Shown: positions 50,427 to 60,162, counted from the stretch's first letter. The stretch: 64,000 bases of DNA from JAOPZW01 sp963707695 (GCA_963707695.1 CAVPQY010000003.1:62001-126000), one strand, 5' to 3'. Translations and numbers: made by a program. Notes: a model not told the origin generated them from the sequence alone.

Positions 50427-51617
50427 CTACCGGGCGGCGGCCAGCCGGTACACGGGTCCGGCCAGGGACGTGGCGTACACGCGCCCGAGCGCGTCCTCCC
50501 CGAAGGAGGTGACGTTCTCGACGCGCAGCCGGCCGACGCGCCGCGGCGTGGCCCGGCGCCCCGGCGTGATCCGCGCGCTCAGCAGCGACCCCTCGCAGAG
50601 GTCGCCGTAGACGTAGCGGCCGGCCAGGCCGGGGACGCGCGGGTCGCGCACGACGACGCCGCCCGTGATCGAGCAGAAGCCGTCGCGGTGGGCGTGCGTG
50701 ATGACCGGCGGCACGGCGCGCGGCGCCGGCTCGTCGAAGTTCCGGCGCCGGCCCTCGAACGGCCGCCAGCCGAAGTTCGCCCCCCGGCCCGCGCCCGCCC
50801 GCACCGCGTCGATCTCCTCGACCGCGTCCTGGCCGACGTCGCCGATGAGCAGCGCGTCGGTCCGCCGGTCGAACGAGAAGCGCCACGGGTTGCGCAGGCC
50901 GAAGCTGTAGACCTCGGGGCGCGCGCCGCGGCGGCCCGTGAACGGGTTGGACGCGGGCACGGTGTACGGCCGCCCGCCGGCCGCGGCCGGGTCGATGCGC
51001 AGGATCTTGCCCAGCAGCGACCCGAGGTCCTGCGCGTTGCCGCGCGGGCCGTGCTGGTCGTTGCCGCCGCCGCCGTCGCCCGTGCCGACGTAGAGGTGGC
51101 GGTCGCGTCCGAAGAGGAGCAGGCCGCCGTTGTGGTTGTCCTCGGGGTCGTCCATCACGAGCACCGGCCGGGCGCTCGCCGGGTCGGCGCGGTCGGCCGA
51201 CGCCGCGCGGTACTCGACCAGGTGCTGGCGGGTGTCGCGACCCGTGAAGTACACGTACAAGCGCCGCGAGGTGGCGTAGTCGGGCGCGAAGGCGAGCGAG
51301 AGCAGGCCCTGCTCGCCGCCGGCCAGGACGCGGGACCGGAGGTCGAGGAACGGCCGTGCGAGCTTGCGGCCGTCGCGCACGACGCGGATCCGCCCGCCCT
51401 GCTCGACGACGAAGAGCCGGCGCCGGTCGCGGGGCGGCGCCGTGACGAAGACGGGCTGGTCGAAGCGCCCGACCGTCACCAGGCGCACGCCCCGCCCCGG
51501 CCCCGGGGTCGGCTTGGCGGCGTCGGGGCTGGCGTCGGCGCCCCCGCCGCCGCAGGCGGCCACGACGACGAGGGCGGTCACCAGGGCGAGGGCGGGCAGC
51601 GGGGCATGGCAGGGCAT
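50427..51617 (-). CDS. PQQ-dependent sugar dehydrogenase-like lipoprotein (GSDH/Asd family)
   Basis: An exported six-bladed beta-propeller of 396 residues. The signal peptide ends in a lipobox VVAAC (C22). Motifs: FDQPVFVTAPP, LFVVEQGGRIRVV, GGEQGLLSLAFAPDY, DDPEDNHNGGLLLFG, LYVGTGDGGGGNDQ and GLRNPWRFSFDRRTDALLIGDVGQ, all typical of the glucose/sorbosone dehydrogenase family (YliI/Asd type). It would oxidise sugars outside the membrane if PQQ is available; no pqq genes are in the window. ATG at 51617 starts the signal peptide. Divergent from the ROK kinase gene. Confidence 0.88.
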   Translation of the reverse strand: MPCHAPLPALALVTALVVVAACGGGGADASPDAAKPTPGPGRGVRLVTVGRFDQPVFVTAPPRDRRRLFVVEQGGRIRVVRDGRKLARPFLDLRSRVLAGGEQGLLSLAFAPDYATSRRLYVYFTGRDTRQHLVEYRAASADRADPASARPVLVMDDPEDNHNGGLLLFGRDRHLYVGTGDGGGGNDQHGPRGNAQDLGSLLGKILRIDPAAAGGRPYTVPASNPFTGRRGARPEVYSFGLRNPWRFSFDRRTDALLIGDVGQDAVEEIDAVRAGAGRGANFGWRPFEGRRRNFDEPAPRAVPPVITHAHRDGFCSITGGVVVRDPRVPGLAGRYVYGDLCEGSLLSARITPGRRATPRRVGRLRVENVTSFGEDALGRVYATSLAGPVYRLAAAR

Positions 51618-51672
51618 CGGGCGGCGCAGGATGCCACGTGGTGCGCCCACCCGACGCGGGTAGCCTCGCGCC

Positions 51673-52657
51673 ATGACGCTGCGCGGTGGGATCGACCTCG
51701 GCGGGACGAAGGTCCAGGCCGTGGTCGTCGACGAGGCCAACGAGGTGCGCGGGCAGGCGCGCGCCCAGACGCCGCTGCGCGGTGGGCCGCCCGCCGTGGC
51801 CGCCACGATGGCCGGCGCGCTCCGCGAGGCCGCCGAGCAGGCGGGCGCCGATCCGCGCGAGCTCACCGGCGTCGGGCGTCGGCTCGCCGGGCCAGGTCGA
51901 CGACGCCGCCGGCACCGTCTCGAGCGCGAAGAACCTCACCGACTGGACCGGGACCTTCGCCCTGGCGCAGGCCCTGCGCGACGACCTCGGCATCGACGAG
52001 GTCCGGCTCAGCAACGACGTCGGCGCCGCGGCCGACGCCGAGTCCCGCCTCGGGGCGGCGAAGGACGCCGCCTCCTTCCTGGGCGTCTTCTGGGGCACCG
52101 GCGTCGGCGGGGCCGTCATCCTCGACGGCGTCCGCTGGCGGGGTCGCGGGTTCGCCGGCGAGGTCGGGCACATGGTCGTCAAGCTCGGCGGCGCCCGCTG
52201 CCCGTGCGGGCGCCTCGGGCACGTCGAGGCCTACGCCGGCCGCGGCGCCATGGAGGCCAGGGCCCGCGAGCTGCACGAGAAGGGCGAGAAGACGGTGCTC
52301 TTCAAGCTCATGGACGAGAAGGGCCGCGACCGCCTGACCTCCGGCATCTGGGAGAAGGCGCTGCGCCAGGGAGACGACGTGGCCGAGCAGCTCATCGAGC
52401 GCGGCCTGCAGGCGATCGCCGCCGGCGCGGCGAGCGTCGTGAACCTCCTCGACGTCGAGGCGGTGGTCCTCGGCGGCGGGCTGGGCATCCGCTTCGGCGA
52501 GCCGATGGCGGAGCGCCTGCGCGAGGCGATGCTCCCGCACCTCTTCGTCGACCAGCGGCCGCCCGCGGTGCGCGTGGCGGAGCTCGGGGACCTGGGCGGC
52601 GCGCTCGGCGCCTCGCTCATGGTCGCGACGACGCCCTCGCCCGCGCAGGCCGGCTGA
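51673..52657 (+). pseudogene. ROK-family sugar kinase (glucokinase-like), frameshifted
   Basis: About 327 residues when repaired. The N-terminal part (GGIDLGGTKVQAVVVDEANEVRGQ) is the ROK ATP-binding strand. At the GGG at 51874-51876 the frame breaks; dropping one G gives ELTGVGVGSPGQVDDAAGTV and continues NLTDWTGTFALAQALRDDLG, VFWGTGVGGAVILDG (catalytic region), FAGEVGHMVVKLGG and the zinc motif CPCGRLGHVEAYAG (third Cys replaced by His). TAGCCT (51661-51666) lies 6 bases before the ATG. Glucose or another hexose is the likely substrate. Could be an assembly indel. Confidence 0.82.
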
Positions 52658-52748
52658 CCGCGGCGGCACCGCGCCCACCGGGCCGCGCCGAGCCGGAGCC
52701 GCCCGGCGACCGGCCGCCGCGGTGCGACGGCCGCCGCCGGGCTCGCCG

Positions 52749-53768
52749 CTAGGCCGTCGCCGGCGCGCGCAGCCGCTCGGCCGCGATGCGCGCCAGCCGG
52801 GCGCGGTGCTCGCCCGCGCCGCCCAGCAGCACGCTGTCGAGCTGGGCGCGCTTGTAGAGCCAGTGCACGTCGGCCTCCCACGTGAAGCCGATGCCGCCGT
52901 GGGCCTGGATCGCGGAGGCGGTGACCTCGCGGCCCGCGCCCGAGGCGGCCACCTTGGCCAGCGACGCCCCCTCGCGCAGCCGCTCGGGCTCCGCGTCCGC
53001 CGTCCACGCCGCGAAGTACGTCGCCGAGCGCGCGCCCTCCGTCTCGCGGAGCATCGCCGCGCAGCGGTGCGAGACCGCCTGGTAGGCGCCGACGGGCGTG
53101 TCGAACTGCTTGCGCTCCTTGACGTAGGCGAGCGTCATCTCCAGCGCGCGCTGGCAGACGCCGACGAGCTCGGCGGCGACCGCCACCGTGGCGCGGTCGA
53201 CGCCGGCCGCCACGTCGCCGGTCAGGGCCTCGCCGTCGGCTCGCACGCGCGCGTAGCGGCGGGTCGGGTCGATCGCCGCGACCGGCTCGACCTGCGCCTC
53301 CGCGCGAGCGGCCACGCGCGCCGAGCCGTCGGCCTCGACGAGCACGAGCACGTCGGCCGTGGCGCCGTCGGCCACGAGCTCGGCCACCCCGTCCCGAGCG
53401 GTGCCGACCGCGCCCACGAGCTCCCCGGCCGCCAAGCCCGGCAGCCAGCGCTCCCGCTGGGCGTCCGAGCCGCCCTGCTCGAGCACCGCGGCGGCCAGCG
53501 CCGTCCCCAGGAACGGGGTGACGGCCAGCGCGAAGCCGAGCTCCTCGAGCAGGATCGCGAGCTCGACGACGCCCAGGCCCTGGCCGCCGTGCTCCTCGGC
53601 CACGGCGATGCCGGGCCAGCCCAGCTCGCCGAGCTCGCGCCACAGCGCGTCGTCGTAGCGCCCGGCCTCGGCGGCCTCGCGCACGCGCTCGAAGGTCGAG
53701 CGGTTGCCCAGCAGGTCGTGCGCGGTGCGCTTGATCTCCTGCTGGTCGTCGGTGAACCCGAAGTCCAT
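52749..53768 (-). CDS. Acyl-CoA dehydrogenase-family protein, probable non-catalytic partner subunit
   Basis: A 339-residue ACAD-fold protein (DFGFTDDQQEIKRTAHDLLG at the N-terminus; YVKERKQFDTPVGAYQAVSHRCAAM in the C-terminal domain; IQAHGGIGFTWEADVHWLYKRAQ). The beta domain is short and the usual TEPGAGSD region is weak (GTARDGVAELV), and the catalytic Glu position is not acidic (LLGGAGEHR). Such short, degenerate subunits pair with a catalytic one in alpha2beta2 dehydrogenases known from actinobacterial steroid and side-chain degradation. GGGGAGGAGAGG precedes the ATG. It follows the second ACAD gene by 14 bases. Confidence 0.83.
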   Translation of the reverse strand: MDFGFTDDQQEIKRTAHDLLGNRSTFERVREAAEAGRYDDALWRELGELGWPGIAVAEEHGGQGLGVVELAILLEELGFALAVTPFLGTALAAAVLEQGGSDAQRERWLPGLAAGELVGAVGTARDGVAELVADGATADVLVLVEADGSARVAARAEAQVEPVAAIDPTRRYARVRADGEALTGDVAAGVDRATVAVAAELVGVCQRALEMTLAYVKERKQFDTPVGAYQAVSHRCAAMLRETEGARSATYFAAWTADAEPERLREGASLAKVAASGAGREVTASAIQAHGGIGFTWEADVHWLYKRAQLDSVLLGGAGEHRARLARIAAERLRAPATA

Positions 53769-53782
53769 GTGCCTCTCCTCCC

Positions 53783-54931
53783 CTACCGCAGCCGCGGCAG
53801 CCCGAGCACGCGCTCGGCGACGATGTTCTTGAGGATCTCGGTCGTGCCGCCCTCGATCGTGTTGCCGCGGGCGCGCAGGAGCTCGTAGCTCCAGCTCGTG
53901 CCCGCGGTCAGCGCCTCGGGGCCGAGCAGGTCGGCGGCCAGCTGCGTGAGCTGCTGGTTCGTCTCCGACCACATCCACTTCGTCAGCGACCCCTCCGGGC
54001 CCGGCTGGCCGTACTTCTCGATCGCCGTCAGCCCGCGGTAGGCGGTCAGCCGCAGCACCTCGGCCTTGACGTGCAGCTCGCCGAGCCGGTCGCGACGACC
54101 TCCCCGCCCGGCCCGTCCAGCAGACCGCGGCCGGCGGCCTCCTCGATGAGCTGGTCCAGGAGCTCGCGCAGGCGGACCTGGAGGAAGAAGGCCAGCCCCG
54201 CGCGCTCGTTCATGAGCGTCGTCAGCGCGACCTTCCAGCCGTTGCCGACGCCGCCCAGGACGTTCGCGTCGGGGATGCGGACCTCCTCGAGGAAGAGCTC
54301 GTTGAACTCCGCCTCGCCGGTGATCTGGCGCAGCGGGCGCACCTGGATGCCCGGCTGCTCCATGTCCATGAGGAAGTACGTCAGCCCCTTGTGCTTGGGG
54401 GCGTCGGGGTCGGTGCGGGCCACGAGCATGCACCACTTGGAGTACTGCGCGCCGGAGGTCCACACCTTCTGGCCCGTCACGACCCACTCGTCGCCGTCCT
54501 TGACCGCCCGGGTCTTCAGCGCGGCCAGGTCGGAGCCGGCGTCGGGCTCGCTGAAGCCCTGGCACCAGATCTCCTCGGCGGAGAGGATCGGCTGCAGCAG
54601 GCGGTCCTTCTGCTCCTGGTCGCCCCAGAGCATGATCGTCGGGCCGGCGAGCAGGATGCCCAGGACGTTGGCCGGCAGCGGGCGCCGCGACGCGGCCGAG
54701 CTCCTCGAAGAAGATCGCCGACTGCGTGATCGTCGCCCCGCGGCCGCCGAACTCGACGGGCCAGTGCACGGCGGCCCAGCCGCCGTCGTAGAGCCGCCGC
54801 TGCCAGTCGCGGCGCCAGGCGTAGTGGGCGTCCTCGTCGTGCTGGGGCTCGGGGCCCGGGTCGTTGGCGGCGAGCCAGGCGCGCAGCTCGTCGCGGAACG
54901 CCTGCTCGGGCTCGGAGAAGGTGAGGTCCAC
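53783..54931 (-). pseudogene. Acyl-CoA dehydrogenase, catalytic subunit, with two compensating frame errors
   Basis: About 382 residues when repaired. The N-terminal domain reads LTFSEPEQAFRDELRAWLAAND in the first frame. The middle reads LPANVLGILLAGPTIMLWG, CQGFSEPDAGSDLAALKTRA and FEELFLEEVRIPDANVLG in another frame. The C-terminal domain (GELHVKAEVLRLTAYRGL, then GNTIEGGTTEILKNIVAERVLGLPR with the catalytic Glu in EGGT) returns to the first. An extra base lies in the run at 54680-54682; a base is missing near 54093-54100. GTG start with GGAGG 8 bases ahead and one base after the TetR stop. Perfect conservation in both frames suggests sequence errors rather than decay. Confidence 0.82.
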
Positions 54932-54932
54932 G

Positions 54933-55607
54933 TCAGGGTCCTCCGTGGGTCGGGGTGGTCGTGGGCGCCGCACCCTCGAGGAAGGCGACGGCGACGGTCA
55001 GCAGCCGGTCCTCGAGACCGGCCAGGGCGGCGGCGTCCTGCTCGCGCAGGACCGTGCAGACGAGCTGGTCGACGCCGGCCGTGAGGACGAAGAGCGCGTC
55101 GTCGGAGGGCAGCCGGGCGCCGTCCCGCTCCTCGAGCGCGGCCTCGAACGAGGACCGGTAGCGCCCGGCGAAGCGCCGCAGGGCGTCGTCGCGCGCGGCC
55201 TGCGCGCGCGGTCCCGCGGCGTGCACCTCGAGCAGGTGCGTGCGGGCGAAGCGCGGCTCGCCCGCGAGCGTGCGCAGGTAGGCGCGCAGGCCCGCGCGCA
55301 GCCGCGCGACCCAGTCGCCGTCCTCGGCGCGGACGGCCGCCCGGACGCGGTCGACGAGCACGTCGACGCCGTGGCGGTAGGACTCCAGGAAGCAGGCCTC
55401 CTTCGACGCGAACAGCGCGTAGAAGGTCCCGCGCGAGACGCGGGCGATGCGCACCGCGTCGGCGACGGTCGCGGCGGCGTAGCCCTTCTCGGCCACGGCC
55501 TGCGCCATGCCCTCCAGCAGCCGTGCGCGCTGGGCGCCGGCGCGCGCGTCGAGCAGGGGCTCGACGTCGGGGTGCGCGGCGACGAGGGAGGGCTCGGCGG
55601 GCGGCAT
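54933..55607 (-). CDS. TetR-family transcriptional regulator
   Basis: A 224-residue repressor. The HTH is MAQAVAEKGYAAATVADAVRIARVSRGTFYALFASKEACFLESYR (about residues 33-77), the classical TetR N-terminal pattern. The C-terminal ligand-binding helices include a hydrophobic pocket region (DDALFVLTAGVDQLVCTVLREQ). It is the first gene of the operon with two acyl-CoA dehydrogenases (TGA-C-GTG junction), so it probably senses an acyl-CoA or related molecule and represses its own operon through the paired operators immediately upstream. Confidence 0.88.
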   Translation of the reverse strand: MPPAEPSLVAAHPDVEPLLDARAGAQRARLLEGMAQAVAEKGYAAATVADAVRIARVSRGTFYALFASKEACFLESYRHGVDVLVDRVRAAVRAEDGDWVARLRAGLRAYLRTLAGEPRFARTHLLEVHAAGPRAQAARDDALRRFAGRYRSSFEAALEERDGARLPSDDALFVLTAGVDQLVCTVLREQDAAALAGLEDRLLTVAVAFLEGAAPTTTPTHGGP

Positions 55608-55617
55608 CGACGGCGAC

Positions 55618-55653
55618 GTACCCTACGGGTACCGCCGCGTACCCGCAAGGTAC
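55618..55653. promoter_or_regulatory. Paired TetR operators overlapping the promoter
   Basis: Two inverted repeats: GTACCC-TAC-GGGTAC (55618-55632) and GTACC-CGCAA-GGTAC (55639-55653). Their centres are 21 bp apart, two helical turns, which suits cooperative binding of two dimers. On the minus strand the first repeat contains TAGGGT (55625-55620), a likely -10 ending 12 bases before the TetR ATG, so binding would block transcription directly. Confidence 0.65.
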
Positions 55654-55660
55654 GACGACC

Positions 55661-57034
55661 TCAGGGCACCCGCGCCTGCAGCCACTCCGCCAGCGGCCCG
55701 TCGGCCACGTCGAGCAGCGCCGGCTCGACCCCGGCGCCCGCCGCGACCAGCAGCTCGGCGACCGCGACGTGGTCGGCCCCGCGCGCGCCGTCACGGGAGG
55801 AGAGCGCCGCCCAGCCGAGCGGCGTGGCGAGCTCGGTGTCGGCGCGCGCCCGCGGGTCGGCGCCCGCTTCCAGCAGGGCGCGGGTGACGCCCGCGGCGCC
55901 GACCCAGGCGGCGTGGTGCAGCAGCTCGCCCTCCGGCGAGCCGCCCACGACGCCGCGGAACCGAGGGCCGACCGTCGCGAGCACCGCGTCGAGGTGCCCG
56001 CGCAGCGCGGCCAGGACCACGACCTCCTGGCCGTCGACGTCGAGCCGGTCGGGCAGGGGACCGTCGGGCCGCTCGCCGCGCGCCAGCGCGCCGAGCCGGC
56101 GGTCCGCCGGGTCGACGGCGGCCGACGCGCCGAGCTCGGCCAGCGCCTCCGCCTGGTCGTCGCGCCCGCGCAGGACCGCGTGCTGGTAGGGCGTGCGCAG
56201 CGGGACGGCGCCGCGCCACGTCTCCCCACCGGGCCGGTCGACGTCGGCGCCCCGCCCGGCGAGCAGGCGCAGGACCGCGGGGCTGCGCCCGCGCCGCACC
56301 GCATGCGCCAGGAGGGCGCCCTCGGCCGGGTCGGCCCCGGCGTCGAGCAGCAGCGCCACGTGCTCGGGGCGCTCCTCGTCGAGCGCCGCGGCCAGCGCGT
56401 GCGTCCCCGCCGCCGTCGCCCCCGCCTCCAGGAGCAGGCGCAGGCAGGCCGGGTCGTCGGCGCAGGCGGCGTGGTAGACCGACTCCCCATCGTCCGGGTC
56501 GGCGCCCGCCTCGAGGAGCACCGCGGTCAGCTCGGGGTCGTGGACGACGCCGGACGCGCCGTAGAGCGCCGACATGTCCCCGAAGCGGTTGCGGAAGGTG
56601 GCGTTCGGGTCGGCGCCGCGCGCGAGCAGCTCGCGGGCGAGGGCGGCCGACGCGAACACGGAGTGGCAGACGTAGAGCAGCGGCGCCCAGCCGCGCGGGC
56701 CGCCGGGTGCCGACGGGTCGCCGTCCCAGCCCTCGCCGAGGGCCAGGCGCGCCCACGGGTCGTCGCGGATCGCCGGCCGCGCCGCCAGGAGCGCCTGCGC
56801 CCGCGTGCGCCGGCGGTCCGTCGCCGCCACGACGAACGCGTCCGCGGTCGCCTCCGCCGCGGCCACGAGGTCCGCCCAGCGCGCGTGGCCGTGCTCGCGC
56901 GCGAGCACCTGCTGCGCCCGCGCGAGGATCGGCTCGCGGCCGTGCAGGCGCGCGAGCGCCCGCTCGTCGCCGGCGCGCGCCGCCCGCACGAGCTCCTTGG
57001 CCTGCTGGCGCAGCTGTCCGAGGTCGAGGTCCAT
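55661..57034 (-). CDS. Ankyrin-repeat protein
   Basis: A 457-residue protein. The first 70 residues are a helical, charged segment (LGQLRQQAKELVRAARAGDERALARLHG) ending in REHGHARWADLVAAAEA, a motif found ahead of ankyrin repeats in bacterial proteins. Then about eight ankyrin-type units follow, e.g. ALARELLARGADPNATF, ELTAVLLEAGADPDDGESVYHAAC, CLRLLLEAGATAAGTHALAAAL and VTRALLEAGADPRARADTELATPLGWAA. No signal peptide is seen, so it is probably cytoplasmic and binds a protein partner. The ATG at 57034 follows GGAGGGCGG. The stop lies within 30 bases of the TetR operators. Role unknown. Confidence 0.8.
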   Translation of the reverse strand: MDLDLGQLRQQAKELVRAARAGDERALARLHGREPILARAQQVLAREHGHARWADLVAAAEATADAFVVAATDRRRTRAQALLAARPAIRDDPWARLALGEGWDGDPSAPGGPRGWAPLLYVCHSVFASAALARELLARGADPNATFRNRFGDMSALYGASGVVHDPELTAVLLEAGADPDDGESVYHAACADDPACLRLLLEAGATAAGTHALAAALDEERPEHVALLLDAGADPAEGALLAHAVRRGRSPAVLRLLAGRGADVDRPGGETWRGAVPLRTPYQHAVLRGRDDQAEALAELGASAAVDPADRRLGALARGERPDGPLPDRLDVDGQEVVVLAALRGHLDAVLATVGPRFRGVVGGSPEGELLHHAAWVGAAGVTRALLEAGADPRARADTELATPLGWAALSSRDGARGADHVAVAELLVAAGAGVEPALLDVADGPLAEWLQARVP

Positions 57035-57237
57035 CGCATCCGCCCTCCCTCCTCGCCGTGTCCGCAGGGCGGCTGAGGCTGGACGTCCGGCCCGGCGGGG
57101 CACGACGCGAGGTGGGCTCAGCCCTCTCCGCGGACCGGGTGCGCCCTCGCCGGCGCCTGGCGACCCTAGCGCCGGGGCGGCCGGGTCCGCAACGGGGCGG
57201 AGGGGTCTCGCCGGCGCGTCGCCGGTACGGTCCCGCG

Positions 57238-58594
57238 GTGCCCTCGCGACGGCCCCTCCGGCGCCTCCTCCCCGCCCTGCTGACGATCGTCGCCGCCGCC
57301 GCCGTCCCGGCGGTCGCCGGCGCGGCGGTCCGGACGAGGGTCGTCCGCTACGGGCCGGTGGAGGTCGGCGCCTTCCGGACGCGGATGCCCAAGGCGAGCA
57401 TCCGGGCGCCCGGGGTCGACGGCTCGCTGACGCACATGGACGTCCGCCTCGTCGGGCGCCGCGGGCGCCCGGTGAGCATCGGCCGGGTCATGCTGCACCA
57501 CGTGGTCTTCCTCGACGACGGCCCGCCCGGGCACCCCGGCGCGCGGGTCCTGCGGCGGGCGCCACGCCCGGCCCTTCTACGGCACCGGCGAGGAGCACCA
57601 GCGGCTCGTGCTGCCCCCGGGCTACGGCTACCCGCTGCACCGCCGCGACCGGTGGCGGATGCAGGTCATGCTCATGAGCCACTCCGTCCGCCCGGCGCGG
57701 GTCTACGTGCAGTGGACGATGCGGATCGAGACCGGGCGCCGGCTGACGCCGGTCACCCCGTACTGGGTGCGGCCGAACGGCTGCGCGGCCAGCTACACGG
57801 TCCGCGGCGGCGGTCCGCCCGGCAGCACGGACCGCCGCTCGGGGACCTGGCGCGTGCCGGCCGACGGGCGCATCGTGGCCGCCGGCGGACACCTGCACGC
57901 CGGGGCCCGGGACCTCACCGTGAGGGACCCGCGCTGCCGCCGCGAGCTGCTCGACGCCCGGCCGCTCTTCGGGCCGCCCGACGACCCGGTCTACGCGGTG
58001 CGCCCGGTCCTCCACGAGCCCGGGCCGATCGCGACCCGGTACTTCCTCTCGCCGACCGGGATCCCGGTCCGCCGGGGCCAGCGCCTGCGGGTCACCGGCA
58101 GCTACGACGGCGAGCACGCGCGCGCGCGGGTCATGTCGATCCTCCACCTCTACCTCGCGCCCCCGCGCCGGCGGCGCGGTGCTCGCTGCGCTCCGCTGCC
58201 GGGCGACCGCCGCGAGGTGCTGCCGCGCCGCGACGGCCGGACCGACCCGCCCTACGAGCCCGTGCCCTTCAACGTCATGGACGACCAGGGCGTCGTCGGG
58301 CCGGTCGAGCACCTGCCCGGGGCGCCGACGCCGCTCGGCACGCGCGGCACGGTCGACCTCGTGGCGAACCGCTTCGCCCCCGAGAAGGTCGCGCTCCCGG
58401 TCGGCGGCGTCCTGCGCTGGCGCTTCCGCGACCCCGAGGCGCACAACGTCCTCTTCGCCGGCGGGCCCGCCGTGGTGGGCTCGCCGACGCGCCGCAACGG
58501 GACGACCTCGGCGCGCTTCCGCCGGCCCGGGACCTACCGGCTCTTCTGCCCCCTGCACCCGATCACGATGCACCAGGAGGTCCTGGTCGGCTGA
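57238..58594 (+). pseudogene. Exported copper-protein-like polypeptide with C-terminal cupredoxin domain, frameshifted
   Basis: About 451 residues when repaired. A signal peptide (RRLLPALLTIVAAAAVPAVAGA) is followed by a domain with HMD, LHHVVF and GGHLHAGARDL histidines, resembling PHM/dopamine-hydroxylase-like or DUF-type copper domains. The C-terminal plastocyanin-like domain has HNVLF and C-x2-H-x3-M (residues 437-444, FCPLHPITM), a type 1 copper site. The frame breaks at GGG 57545-57547; dropping one G gives ARSCGGRHARPFYGTGEEHQRLV. GTG start with TACGGT (57226-57231) 6 bases ahead. Function unknown. Confidence 0.7.
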
Positions 58595-58634
58595 GCGACC
58601 GATGAGTTCGCGCGCGGCACCGCGTCCTCCTGGC

Positions 58635-60152
58635 ATGACCACCGACACCACCACCCGCGGCGGCGCGCAGGCCGCCGGCACGACGCCGGATCGCGGCGAG
58701 CGCTCGCGCTGGGTCGCGCTCGTCGTGCTGTGCGTCGGCGTGCTCATGATCGTCCTCGACGTCACGGTCGTGAACGTCGCGCTGCCCTCGATCCAGCAGG
58801 ACCTCGGCTTCTCGCAGTCCTCGCTGGCCTGGGTCGTCAACGCGTACCTCATCGCCTTCGGCGGCCTGCTGCTGCTGGCCGGGCGGCTCGGCGACCTGAT
58901 CTCCCGCCGCGGCGTGTTCCTCGCCGGGCTCGCCGTCTTCACGGTGGCCTCGCTCGCGTGCGGGGCCGCGCAGAGCCAGGCCGCCCTCGTGGCGGCGCGC
59001 TTCGTCCAGGGCGTCGGCGGCGCGATGACCTCGGCCGTGGTCCTCGGGATGATCGTCACGCTGTTCCCGCAGCCGCGCGACCAGGCCAAGGCGATCGGCG
59101 TGTACGCCTTCGTCGCCTCCGCCGGCGGCTCGATCGGCCTGCTGGCCGGCGGCGTCATCACCCAGGCCGTCAACTGGCACTGGATCTTCTTCGTCAACCT
59201 CCCGATCGGCGTCGCCACCGCCGTGATGGCCGTGCGCGTGCTGGACCACGACCGCGGCGCGGGGTTCGGCCGCGGGGCCGACGTGGCGGGCGCGGCGCTC
59301 GTCACGAGCGCGCTGATGCTGCTCGTCTACACGATCGTCGAGCCCGCGGCCCAGGACGGCTGGGGCGCCGGGCGCACGCTCGCCTTCGGGGCCGCGTCGC
59401 TCGTCCTGCTGGCCGCGTTCGTGGCCCGGGAGGCGACGGCGGCCGCGCCGCTCATCCCGCTGCGGGTGCTGCGCTCGCGCACGGTCGCCGGCGCGAACGT
59501 CGTCCAGGTCCTGCTGGTGGCCGGGATGTTCGGCGTCTTCTTCCTCGGGGCGCTCTACCTCGAGCGCGTGCTGCACTACGACGCCCTCCAGATCGGGCTC
59601 GCCTTCCTGCCCACGACGCTCCTGATGGGGACGCTGTCGGTCCGGTACACCGAGCGACTGATCACGCGCTTCGGCGCCCACCGGGCGCTGCTGTCGGGGA
59701 GCCCGCTGATCGCCGCCGCGCTCGTGCTGCTGGCGCGGGCGCCGGTCGACGGCGCCTACGTGACCGATGTCCTGCCGTCCATGGTGCTCCTCGGCACGGG
59801 CGCCGGCCTGGCGTTCCCGTCGCTCATGACGCTCGCGATGTCGGGCGCCACCCCGGCGGACGCGGGGCTCGCCTCGGGGCTCGTCAACACGACGGCGCAG
59901 GTCGGCGGGGCGCTGGGCCTGGCCCTGCTGGCCACGCTGGCCTCGACCCGGGCCGACGCGCGCGTCGCCGACGGCGCCTCGGCCGCCGCGGCGCTGACCG
60001 ACGGCTACCACGTCGCCTTCCTCGTCGCCGCCGGGCTCGTCGTGGCGGCGATCGGCGTGGCGTTCGCCCTCCTGCGCCCGCGGCGCGCCGAGGCGCGCGA
60101 GCCGGGACACGAGCCGGCGCGCGGCGAGCGCCCCTGCACCGAGGCGGCCTAG
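58635..60152 (+). CDS. DHA2-family MFS drug exporter (EmrB/QacA-type, 14 TM)
   Basis: A 505-residue proton-driven exporter with about 14 transmembrane helices. Family motifs: LDVTVVNVALPSIQQDLGFSQSSLAWVVNAYLIAFGGLLLLAGRLGDLISRR (motif D1 and A), RFVQGVGGAMTSAVVLGMI (motif B), and GSIGLLAGGVITQAVNWHWIFFVNLPIG (motif C). The start may be the ATG at 58602 or 58635; no ribosome site supports either strongly. It is 8-41 bases after the copper-protein gene, so possibly co-transcribed. Substrate unknown. Confidence 0.87.
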   Translation: MTTDTTTRGGAQAAGTTPDRGERSRWVALVVLCVGVLMIVLDVTVVNVALPSIQQDLGFSQSSLAWVVNAYLIAFGGLLLLAGRLGDLISRRGVFLAGLAVFTVASLACGAAQSQAALVAARFVQGVGGAMTSAVVLGMIVTLFPQPRDQAKAIGVYAFVASAGGSIGLLAGGVITQAVNWHWIFFVNLPIGVATAVMAVRVLDHDRGAGFGRGADVAGAALVTSALMLLVYTIVEPAAQDGWGAGRTLAFGAASLVLLAAFVAREATAAAPLIPLRVLRSRTVAGANVVQVLLVAGMFGVFFLGALYLERVLHYDALQIGLAFLPTTLLMGTLSVRYTERLITRFGAHRALLSGSPLIAAALVLLARAPVDGAYVTDVLPSMVLLGTGAGLAFPSLMTLAMSGATPADAGLASGLVNTTAQVGGALGLALLATLASTRADARVADGASAAAALTDGYHVAFLVAAGLVVAAIGVAFALLRPRRAEAREPGHEPARGERPCTEAA

Positions 60153-60162
60153 CGGCCGGCGC

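Noticed and set aside
57035..57237. Possible small gene between the ankyrin and copper-protein genes
   Set aside because: No frame with a start signal or protein-like composition; only the promoter-like TACGGT near the right end.
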